NCBI GenBank assembly: GCA_028045305.1
Contig: JAOFTV010000001.1
Coordinates: forward strand, 62,001 to 126,000
DNA: 64,000 nt
Origin: Opitutales bacterium
Lineage (GTDB): Bacteria; Verrucomicrobiota; Verrucomicrobiia; Opitutales; Seribacteraceae
Direction: 5' to 3'
Part shown: one piece after another, positions 8,682 to 16,521 of the stretch
Numbering within the stretch: position 1 is the first letter of the stretch
Layout: each line of letters opens with the position of its first letter
Program-made: the position numbers and the translations under genes
Notes under the pieces: model-generated
What the model saw: the letters and a program-made list of their open reading frames with translations, nothing else
Databases searched by the model: none
What the model was told of the DNA's origin: nothing

Positions 8682-10756
8682 AAAATTATATACTTGGAGC
8701 TGGATTTCTCGTGCTTGCCTTTTATTTGATATGGCAACAAGGAGCGGAGCAGATCGATTATTCCGACCAAATGTCAAAAGCTGAAAAACGGGAACCTACC
8801 AGCACAATTGAAGCCATTGAGAACAACACATCCTTTTCATCTAATACCTCCCCTGCAAGTAACTTTGACTCCGAATTAAGATCTTTTGCCCCAACGGTAT
8901 CACTGGGCGAGGAGAAGCTTACTGATGGACTGAGTACAAATCTTTCCTCAGTTACCTTCTCCAATCATACCGGCGGGATCCGGTCTGTACAACTCCATCA
9001 ATCTGACAGATTGAACAAGGCTTATAAAATTAATCATTCGGATGAGCCTTTGCTTGGAATTGCTTTTGAGAATGAATCCGGAATGCTTTTAAAAGATGCA
9101 TTACCCAAACCACGCGATTTTCGTTTGGTAGAAAGTTCTCCAAGTAAAATAATTTATCGATGGGAGTCTGACAAAAATCTGCGCATTGATCGAATTTATG
9201 AACGCTCAGATATGGATGGATATGGTCTTACTCACCGAACTGTTTTTACTAGCTTGAGGGACGCACCCATGGTGATCGACCGTGTACGCATGTATCTTGG
9301 TTCTAGCTTTCAAATTCCCCGGATGTATAACCCCTTTGATCAGGCATCCACCTATTTAAGTGTTGGTTACTATAACGATGGAGTTCCTTTGCCCGAGGGT
9401 TGTTCCTGTGCCACTTGTAGTGGAAGAATCGATGGAGAAAGAGAAGAATTCTTTCAGTTGAATGAAATGGGCCCGAGTGGAAAGATTGAGCCGAGGAGAT
9501 TATCGAAAGCCAAATGGGCGTGCGTGAATAATCAATTCTTTGTTAATCTTTTACGACCAGAGTCTGAACTTAATGACTTCCGGGTATGGGGAGAATCCGT
9601 ACAATCCGAGACTGATAAGAGCGGTAATGAAATCCTCGGAATAAGTGGAGCTGTTTCATTCCCATTGGGAATTCTCAAAGCCCAGCAATCCAAGGAGTTC
9701 TCCTTTCAGTTATATGTTGGGCCTAAGGATTATGTAGAACTTTCTAAACTCGAGCACGAGCAAAAGAAAGTGATGCAATTTGGTGTCTTTTGGTGGATTT
9801 CAGAGCCTCTTAGTTGGAGCTTAAACAAATTGAGTTCACTGTTTGGGAGTTACGGTCTGGGTATTATCGTGCTGACGATCTTAGTTAAACTCATACTTTG
9901 GCCACTCACCGCACAAGCAACTCGTTCTCAAAAGAAAATGCAAGCCTTACAGGGCCCACTTGGTAAGCTGAGAGAAAAATTTAAGGGTAACCCGCAAAAA
10001 CTTAATCAGGAAATGATGAAGTTTTACAAGGAGCACAAGGTTAACCCTTTTGCTGGCTGTTGGCCTATTCTTGTACAAATCCCTATTTTTCTTGGAATGT
10101 TTTGGATGTTACGATCCGCTGCCGAATTGTACGGTCAGGAATTTCTATGGGCGATGGATTTATCTGAGCAGGACAGCGTGTCCATGATCTATGGTTTTTC
10201 CTTGAATGTATTACCCATTTTCATGGTTCTTACGCAGTGGTATCAAATGCGGCTAAATCCAATGCAGTTAGGGCCAGAAATGAGCGAGGCTCAAAGAATA
10301 AATGCAAAAATGATGCGCTTTATGCCCTTCATGTTTTTGGTTTTTCTTTACTTCTTTTCATCCGCTTTGGTTCTTTATTGGACAGTCCAGAACATCATGA
10401 CAATTCTGCAGACTCTTTTAACTAAAAATGTAACTTTGCCCACCTTGTCCGAGAAAGATGATAAAGGTCGGGAAAAAAGTTTTGCTCGGAAAACAGAAAA
10501 AGAGGTCGAGGAGATTGAGTATGAAGAGGAATCAGACGACGAAGAAAGAAAGTTGCGAAACCTGCTTGGCCTAAAGGCGAGAGGAAAGATTGATCCCAAA
10601 CTTTTGGAAAGTAGGTATAAGGAAAGAATGAACAACTATACTTCAAAGCGTTTGGAAAATATGTCGGAACAAAAAAGAGCGGCTTCGGAACAAAAGCGCG
10701 ACAAAATTAAAGAGGCTTACGAAATTCTCAAAGAGAATGGGAACAAGGAAACTTGA
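8678..10756 (+). CDS. yidC: Membrane protein insertase YidC
   Basis: 692 residues. Inserts and folds inner-membrane proteins, alone or with SecYEG. Order: N-terminal anchor (about 3-20), a large periplasmic P1 domain (about 60-360), the five-helix insertase core from WISEPLSW (about 365) to LYWTVQNIMTILQ (about 575), then a charged 110-residue cytoplasmic tail rich in K/E/R. The core shows the usual GIIVLTILVKLILWPLT and NPFAGCWPILVQIPIF segments. Unusual: a compact cysteine cluster, GCSCATCSGR, in P1 at about residues 242-251, plus one more cysteine about 40 residues on (KWACVNN). Such cysteines are not a general YidC feature. Confidence 0.95.
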   Translation: MKNYILGAGFLVLAFYLIWQQGAEQIDYSDQMSKAEKREPTSTIEAIENNTSFSSNTSPASNFDSELRSFAPTVSLGEEKLTDGLSTNLSSVTFSNHTGGIRSVQLHQSDRLNKAYKINHSDEPLLGIAFENESGMLLKDALPKPRDFRLVESSPSKIIYRWESDKNLRIDRIYERSDMDGYGLTHRTVFTSLRDAPMVIDRVRMYLGSSFQIPRMYNPFDQASTYLSVGYYNDGVPLPEGCSCATCSGRIDGEREEFFQLNEMGPSGKIEPRRLSKAKWACVNNQFFVNLLRPESELNDFRVWGESVQSETDKSGNEILGISGAVSFPLGILKAQQSKEFSFQLYVGPKDYVELSKLEHEQKKVMQFGVFWWISEPLSWSLNKLSSLFGSYGLGIIVLTILVKLILWPLTAQATRSQKKMQALQGPLGKLREKFKGNPQKLNQEMMKFYKEHKVNPFAGCWPILVQIPIFLGMFWMLRSAAELYGQEFLWAMDLSEQDSVSMIYGFSLNVLPIFMVLTQWYQMRLNPMQLGPEMSEAQRINAKMMRFMPFMFLVFLYFFSSALVLYWTVQNIMTILQTLLTKNVTLPTLSEKDDKGREKSFARKTEKEVEEIEYEEESDDEERKLRNLLGLKARGKIDPKLLESRYKERMNNYTSKRLENMSEQKRAASEQKRDKIKEAYEILKENGNKET

Positions 10757-10792
10757 CAAACCCAACATTCTTTTCATTCGATCATCCTATTC

Positions 10793-11545
10793 ATGTCTGG
10801 ACACAGTAAATGGGCGACCACCAAGAGGCATAAGGCTTCCGTCGATGCCAAGCGCGGAAAAATATTCAGCGTAATTAGCAAGGAAATATCCTTGGCCACC
10901 AGGGATGGGGGCAAGGACGCCGAGTTTAATCCCCATCTTCGTACTTTAATTATCAAGGTTAAGCAGGCCAATATGCCTTCTGATAATATTGAACGGGCAA
11001 TCAAGAAAGGTGCGGGAGAACTCGGGGGCGTGACTATTGAAGAATTGTTGTATGAGGGATATGGGCCTGGAGGAGTGGGTTTGATTGTAGAAGTTACAAC
11101 CGATAATAAAAATAGGTCGGCCTCAGATGTCAGGAGCACTTTTTCAAAAGGAGGTGGAAACCTTGCGGGCGTAGGTGCTCTAGCCTTTAATTTTAAACGT
11201 AAAGGTCAGTTTCTATTAGCTTTAGACAAGATTTCTGAAGATGAATTAACCGAACTTGCTCTAGAAAACGAAGCCGAGGATGTTTTGGTTGAAGATGATC
11301 ATTATGAAGTTGTTTGCGAGACGGCGGATTTCTACAGTATGGCGGAAGCATTTGAAAAGAAAGGCGTTGAGCCCGATTCCTCTGAGCTTGCTTATCTTCC
11401 CAATACTTTGGTCCCGGTTGCAGAGGAAGATACAGCCCGAAAGCTTATGAAATTGATTGAATCCCTCGAGGAACTTGAAGATGTAAAGTCCGTGCATGGA
11501 AATTATGACATGGATAAGGCTTTGCTCGAAAAAATTTCATCCTAA
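10793..11545 (+). CDS. YebC/PmpR family protein (TACO1 family)
   Basis: 250 residues, full family length. Starts MSGHSKWATTKRHKASVDAKRGK, of which the SGHSKWA..K..K...D.KRGK pattern is diagnostic. Also seen: NIERAIKKGAG, YEGYGPGGVGLIVE, TDNKNR and FSKGGGNL. Members were described as DNA-binding regulators, and TACO1 and some bacterial members act as translation factors that relieve stalling; which applies here cannot be told from sequence. It sits 36 bp after yidC on the same strand and could be co-transcribed. Confidence 0.92.
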   Translation: MSGHSKWATTKRHKASVDAKRGKIFSVISKEISLATRDGGKDAEFNPHLRTLIIKVKQANMPSDNIERAIKKGAGELGGVTIEELLYEGYGPGGVGLIVEVTTDNKNRSASDVRSTFSKGGGNLAGVGALAFNFKRKGQFLLALDKISEDELTELALENEAEDVLVEDDHYEVVCETADFYSMAEAFEKKGVEPDSSELAYLPNTLVPVAEEDTARKLMKLIESLEELEDVKSVHGNYDMDKALLEKISS

Positions 11546-11614
11546 GATCATTCCTAAACATGCCCTTGGGGGTAATCTTAAATTTCACTCACTTCAATAC
11601 TTCACTCCTCTCAA

Positions 11615-13402
11615 ATGGACTTTTTGAACAGTCATAATGAAATAGGCTTGGTAGAAGAGAAAACCTTTGTTTGCTCAACTCGATTCAGTCTTTCTAACGG
11701 ACAGTTCTTGGACGGTTTTCAACTTAGATATGAGTGCTATGGCGAACTTAATCCAGCAAAAGATAATGCCATTTATATTTGTCATGCTTTAACTGGAGAT
11801 CATCATGTTGCAGGTATTTATCATGCAAAGGATGACAAGCCTGGTTGGTGGAATCATGTTGTCGGACCTGGCAAACCGCTGGATACCAATCGTTTCTTCA
11901 TTGTTTCGTCGAATTGTTTAGGTGGATGCAGGGGTTCTACCGGTCCGTCCAGTCATCGACCAGATGCTTCAGGGGAACCTTGCGGGGCATCCTTTCCCGA
12001 TCTTTCTATCCGTGACATGGTTCGGGCACAGCGAGCCTTGATTGATCATTTGGGTATAACGGGTTTACATGCAGTGGTTGGTGGAAGTATGGGCGGAATG
12101 CAGGCATTGCAATGGGTAGTGGAATATCCAGGATTTGCCAGGAATGCTATAATCATTGCAGCAACTGCTCAGCATAGTGTGCAAACCATTGCCTTCAACG
12201 AAGCGGGGCGTCGTTCCATTCGCGGTGATTTGGAGTGGCAAGATGGTAATTATGATAAAAATAAGGGACCTAACCAGGGATTGTCCGTGGCGAGGATGAT
12301 GGCTCATATTACCTACCTTTCAGATGTTGGGATGGAGGAAAAATTCGGAGGTGATCAAAGATTAAATCCGAGTTCGGATTTCGAATTTAGCGTGCAGGGC
12401 TACTTAGATCATCAAGGAAAGAAATTCATTGATCGATTTGACGCGAATTCTTACTTAAAACTTACAGAAGCGTTGGATCGTTTCGATTTGTTTGGGGAGA
12501 GTGGACTTCAAGAAGCTGTCTCCAAAGTTGAGACCCGTACCCTAGTTATCGCTTTCTCAAGCGATTGGCTTTACACTCCTAAGCAGAATAAACAAATTGT
12601 CGATGCCCTACTCCAAGCCGGAAAAGACGCATCTTACCTAGAGATTGATCATTCTCATGGTCATGATTCCTTTCTCATCGATTCAGGACCCTTTCTTCAA
12701 GCACTGGATGTTTTTCTGCAAACCGACGAAAATAAAAAAGTTGAAAGCATGGAGGTAGACGGTTTTCGCAAATTAAGAAATCGATATGAAGTAAAAAAAG
12801 AGGCTGACTTTCGAGCCATTGATGATTGGGTATGCCCCAAGGACAAGGTATTGGATTTGGGTTGTGGTAGAGGATTATTGCTCGAACATTTGCGGGAAAC
12901 GAAGCAGGTTCAGGGATTAGGGGTTGATTGGGAATTGAATAAATCCATTTCCTGTGTTGCTCGTAAAGTTCCAATTTATCAGGAAGAAATCTTAGAGGCT
13001 CTTGCCAAATTCAATGATGACTCGTTTGATTGGGTAATTTTTTCGCGTATGGTTGAATCTTTGCCGGAACCTGGAAAAATTCTCGAGCAGGCTCTCAGAG
13101 TCGGGCGTAAAGTCGCGGTGAGCTTCGTCAACCATGGATACTGGAGAAATCGTGCAAACTTTCTTTTTCAAGGAAAACGAGTTTGCAATGAAGTTTATCC
13201 CCATCAATGGGAGAGCAGTCATTTAAGTAACCATTTTTCAATTCGCGAATTTGAGGACTTTTGCCTTCGTTTACAAGCAGAAGGAATGAAAGTGAAACTA
13301 GGTAGAAAGATGTTTTACCGTGGCGATTGGGTGAAGCATTGTTTTGTACTTCCCAACTTGCGTGCGGGTTTAGCAATATATGAAATAATTAAAGGGGACT
13401 AG
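11615..13402 (+). CDS. metXW: Homoserine O-acetyltransferase fused to MetW
   Basis: 595 residues, a fusion. Residues 1-375 are MetX, an alpha/beta hydrolase that activates homoserine for methionine synthesis: CHALTGDHH, GWWNHVVGPGKPLDT, nucleophile S158 in GGSMGGMQAL, a late catalytic Asp in SSDWLYTP and His in HGHDSFL. After a short linker, residues about 383-595 are MetW, a SAM-methyltransferase-fold protein with VLDLGCGRG (about 410) and DSFDWVIFSRMVESL. In proteobacteria metX and metW are adjacent genes and MetW is needed for MetX activity, so a fusion fits a permanent complex. The substrate acyl group (acetyl or succinyl) is not decided by what I can see. Confidence 0.92.
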   Translation: MDFLNSHNEIGLVEEKTFVCSTRFSLSNGQFLDGFQLRYECYGELNPAKDNAIYICHALTGDHHVAGIYHAKDDKPGWWNHVVGPGKPLDTNRFFIVSSNCLGGCRGSTGPSSHRPDASGEPCGASFPDLSIRDMVRAQRALIDHLGITGLHAVVGGSMGGMQALQWVVEYPGFARNAIIIAATAQHSVQTIAFNEAGRRSIRGDLEWQDGNYDKNKGPNQGLSVARMMAHITYLSDVGMEEKFGGDQRLNPSSDFEFSVQGYLDHQGKKFIDRFDANSYLKLTEALDRFDLFGESGLQEAVSKVETRTLVIAFSSDWLYTPKQNKQIVDALLQAGKDASYLEIDHSHGHDSFLIDSGPFLQALDVFLQTDENKKVESMEVDGFRKLRNRYEVKKEADFRAIDDWVCPKDKVLDLGCGRGLLLEHLRETKQVQGLGVDWELNKSISCVARKVPIYQEEILEALAKFNDDSFDWVIFSRMVESLPEPGKILEQALRVGRKVAVSFVNHGYWRNRANFLFQGKRVCNEVYPHQWESSHLSNHFSIREFEDFCLRLQAEGMKVKLGRKMFYRGDWVKHCFVLPNLRAGLAIYEIIKGD

Positions 13403-13406
13403 AAGT

Positions 13407-14294
13407 TTATTTTCTTCCGTGATTCCACCGATAAGCAGAACCATACCCCCAAGCTAATCCAACTGCTAATCCACCGGCATGTGCCCAATTAGCAATACCG
13501 CCAAAGATTCCGGTAAAGCAGATAAGGAAGAAGCCGAACATGATCATCGCAACCATTGGATCCAAGCGAAATCCATCTGCCGGGTCTAGCCGTGTTTTCA
13601 CCCAAACATATCCAAACAATCCATAAACCACTCCGGACATTCCGCCAAAAGCGGGGCCAGTAAGAATAAATTGGACCAGGTTCGAAACTAGTGCAATCAA
13701 GAGGATAAAAGAAATGAAGAATTTCGGACCTTTTTTTCGTTCAATTTGGCTACCCAATTCATGAAGCCAATACATGTTGAAGAGGATATGTAAAAAATTG
13801 AAATGTAGGAAAATGGGAGTAAAAACGCGCCAGATTTCTCCGGCTAAAAATTCAGATAATTCGCCATTAACTTTTTCTGAAATGAAAAAGCCCCCCATTA
13901 ATTCCGTATTCCTGCCCATGCCCGAAAGGAGAAATACAGCCACGCAGGTTATGATAAGGGAAAGGGTCATAGTTCCTGGATATCTATCGCCTCGTTGCCA
14001 CTTATCCCGAAGATTAAATTGTTTAAAGCCGCGAGAACCTGTGGGGTGAGTGGGCTTCACCTCCTTTTCCTTTTGGGATGTAGAAATATATTTCTGATCT
14101 TCCGGATTGGCTTGAAATTCTTCAAAAAATGCAAATGCCGAGCTAACTTGATCCTCTTCGGCGACCCAAATTTCCCAGCCTGAATTTTGGGAACCCTCCC
14201 CTTCTTCAAGGGATGATTCAATCCCCTGATTTTTAAGATAACTCCAAAAACGAAGAGCCTGTTTTTCAGTGTTAAAATCTCCAACGCGTCGCAT
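13407..14294 (-). CDS. glpG: Rhomboid intramembrane serine protease, GlpG-like
   Basis: 295 residues. An N-terminal soluble domain (1-65) resembles the GlpG cytoplasmic domain, followed by a linker and a six-helix rhomboid core from about 108. Active-site features: H164xxxxH169xxxN173 in helix 2, nucleophile S220 in GGMSGVVYG, and H272 in NWAHAGG. Rhomboids cut membrane-embedded substrates; the target is unknown. It converges with metXW, with stops 4 bp apart. Confidence 0.9.
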   Translation of the reverse strand: MRRVGDFNTEKQALRFWSYLKNQGIESSLEEGEGSQNSGWEIWVAEEDQVSSAFAFFEEFQANPEDQKYISTSQKEKEVKPTHPTGSRGFKQFNLRDKWQRGDRYPGTMTLSLIITCVAVFLLSGMGRNTELMGGFFISEKVNGELSEFLAGEIWRVFTPIFLHFNFLHILFNMYWLHELGSQIERKKGPKFFISFILLIALVSNLVQFILTGPAFGGMSGVVYGLFGYVWVKTRLDPADGFRLDPMVAMIMFGFFLICFTGIFGGIANWAHAGGLAVGLAWGYGSAYRWNHGRK

Positions 14295-14431
14295 AATTAT
14301 ATCTACTATCGCAATTGAAGAAGATTACGAGTCATTTGCACAATACTCAGAACTTAATTGATCATACAAGGCTTGCCAGCGAATTTTGAATATAATGGAA
14401 TGGCGTATTTATGGGTGAATAATGATTTGCT

Positions 14432-15277
14432 TTAAGGATTACTTCCCCTCTTTGCTTTTTCCAAAAGAGCATTTTTGCCTTTTAGCAGAGATTTAGATCT
14501 TACGGATTGAAGCAAAAATTCGGCATCTCTAAACCTTTTTAAATCCATTAGCATACGAGCTTTGTTAAACTTTAAATAATCGTTCTCACTAGGCGTTCTT
14601 TCGCCAAACTCGTTTAATAAAGTATTCCAAGCAATTAAGCCCTCTTGTGGGCTGGAATGGTTAACATCAAAAAAACTTTGTGCATACCTTAACTGATAGT
14701 CGAAACTGGATGGGTTTAGGCAGGCAGCTTCCTTAAAGCTCATGTGCATCAATAATCCTAAGTTTTTTTCTCTATCAATGTTTTTGAGCGTATCCTTGAA
14801 GATGTAAATAAAACTGCCAAGGTTGTGATGATAAATAGGTTCATCGGGCTCTAGTCGTATAGCTTGTAAAAAAAGGGGAAATGCTTCAATTACTTTGCCT
14901 TGTTCAACCAAAATATTTCCAATTTCTTGTTTAACGACAGCAATACTTGGGTAAATTTTATCCACTTTTAGAAATATTTTGGTAGCGTCTTCATTGAGAC
15001 CAGTTTTTCTAAGAAATTTTCCAAAAAGAAGAAGGGCATTCAAATCCTTTGGATTTTCCATCAGATAAGATTCATATTTCTTAACAATTTTCTCAGCTTG
15101 CCGTATTAATTCTTCATCTGACCAATGGTTCGATTCTGAGAATATTTTTTTTTGCTGATCTACAATTTTTGAAAGCTCTATTTCTGAGATCCTAGGACTA
15201 TCCGCAAAGCATTCCAGGCAAGTTATAGAGTTTAAGAAAATACTTAAGGAGAACAGCAAGTATAGAAATGCACGCAT
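14432..15277 (-). CDS. Exported TPR-repeat protein of unknown function
   Basis: 281 residues. Residues 1-26 form a signal peptide (hydrophobic run FLYLLFSLSIFLNS, probable cleavage after CFA). The rest is helical with tetratricopeptide repeats, clearest at about 75-150 (ALLLFGKFLRKTGLNEDATK; IGNILVEQGKVIEAFPLF; IYHHNLGSFIY). TPRs mediate protein-protein contacts in the periplasm or at the envelope. It is divergent from the SEL1 protein gene 78 bp away, and both are exported helical-repeat proteins, which suggests a shared process. No specific function can be assigned. Confidence 0.75.
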   Translation of the reverse strand: MRAFLYLLFSLSIFLNSITCLECFADSPRISEIELSKIVDQQKKIFSESNHWSDEELIRQAEKIVKKYESYLMENPKDLNALLLFGKFLRKTGLNEDATKIFLKVDKIYPSIAVVKQEIGNILVEQGKVIEAFPLFLQAIRLEPDEPIYHHNLGSFIYIFKDTLKNIDREKNLGLLMHMSFKEAACLNPSSFDYQLRYAQSFFDVNHSSPQEGLIAWNTLLNEFGERTPSENDYLKFNKARMLMDLKRFRDAEFLLQSVRSKSLLKGKNALLEKAKRGSNP

Positions 15278-15355
15278 CGATTTGATTTATCTTTCCATAA
15301 GGATTTATTCTTTCAAGCTTGGAACGAGGATGCGAATGCTTAATCGTTATAAAAT

Positions 15356-16510
15356 ATGATTTTCCGGAAAAAAACTTTATTTATTTTTCTTTTCTTTTGT
15401 GCTCAGACATTTCCTTGCCTTGGAAGTGAAAAATGGACGCCAGCCCTTACCTTTGATGAAATTGTAATCAAGGCAAAGAAGGGGTCGGGATATCATATGG
15501 GTTTACTTGGAATATTCTTGAGGTCAGGTGAGGCTGGTTGTTCCGTAAATTTAGAGGCAGCAAAGCAATGGTCGTACGCGGCACTTAAGAAAGGGCACCC
15601 ATTTGGGTCCTACAACTTGGCAAACCTTGCAATGTTAAGAGGGGATTTTACCGAGGCGACCAAGCAGTATCAGGACGCGGCCCTACTGCTTGAGCGTCAG
15701 GCTTCAGATGGTGACCCTGCCGCATTGTACTGTATGGGTGAGATTAATTTTCAAGTAATTCCCACCGATGTGAGGAGAGCGCTCGATTTATTTCAAAAAT
15801 CTGCTGATGCGGGATACCCTCAGGCCCAAGCAACCATTGGGGCACTATACCTAAAGGGATTACCCGGGCTTCTCGAACGTGATCCGAAAAAAGGTGTGGC
15901 TCTTTTATTTGAAGCCGTAAAGAGCAAATCATTAACAGCAAGGTTTAATCTTGGAATGGCTTATTACAATGGAGACGGGGTAAAAAAAGATGGAACCAAA
16001 GCCTCTCAATGGCTACAAGTTGCCGAAAGGCAAAATTTTGCCGAAGCACAATACTTTCTAGGTATACTTTATGCGGAAGGTTCTGATGGTGTCACGCAAG
16101 ATACTGAAAAAGCCGCAAAGCTTTTAAAGAAATCTGCTGAGCAGAATCACAAGCTTGCTCGTGAGTATTTGGCAAAAATGGAGGTCGAGGAAAAATCTTC
16201 ATCATTGAGGATACCGAAAACTTTAAATCAATCATCATTGTCTCGAAGTAATGAGGATGTTCTCCGGGAAGCCCGAAAATATTATACAGGGATTGGGCGT
16301 ACTAAAAATTATAACAAAGCATTCTCGATGTTGTTACCATTGGCACAAGAAGGGTACCCCGAGGCCGCGCGTTTGGTTGGGTTAATGAAGTTATCGGGTA
16401 AGGGAACAGGGAAAAATTCTTTGGAGGCAAAGCATTGGCTTTCCGTAGCCGCACGAAAAGGAGATGCCGTTGCACTCCGCATGCTTGAGCAATACAAGAG
16501 CCTTTTCTAA
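15356..16510 (+). CDS. Exported SEL1-like repeat protein
   Basis: 384 residues with an N-terminal signal peptide (TLFIFLFFCAQTFPCLG). It contains several SEL1-type repeats (about 36 residues, pattern A...LG.mY..G.GV..D...A..W...AA): for example ARFNLGMAYYNGDGVKKD, AQYFLGILYAEGSDGVTQD and AARLVGLMKLSGKGTGKN. Two further repeats lie at 140-190. SEL1 proteins act as envelope scaffolds or adaptors. It is followed 11 bp later by hrpB on the same strand. No catalytic motif is visible. Confidence 0.8.
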   Translation: MIFRKKTLFIFLFFCAQTFPCLGSEKWTPALTFDEIVIKAKKGSGYHMGLLGIFLRSGEAGCSVNLEAAKQWSYAALKKGHPFGSYNLANLAMLRGDFTEATKQYQDAALLLERQASDGDPAALYCMGEINFQVIPTDVRRALDLFQKSADAGYPQAQATIGALYLKGLPGLLERDPKKGVALLFEAVKSKSLTARFNLGMAYYNGDGVKKDGTKASQWLQVAERQNFAEAQYFLGILYAEGSDGVTQDTEKAAKLLKKSAEQNHKLAREYLAKMEVEEKSSSLRIPKTLNQSSLSRSNEDVLREARKYYTGIGRTKNYNKAFSMLLPLAQEGYPEAARLVGLMKLSGKGTGKNSLEAKHWLSVAARKGDAVALRMLEQYKSLF

Positions 16511-16521
16511 CTTTCCTTTGG

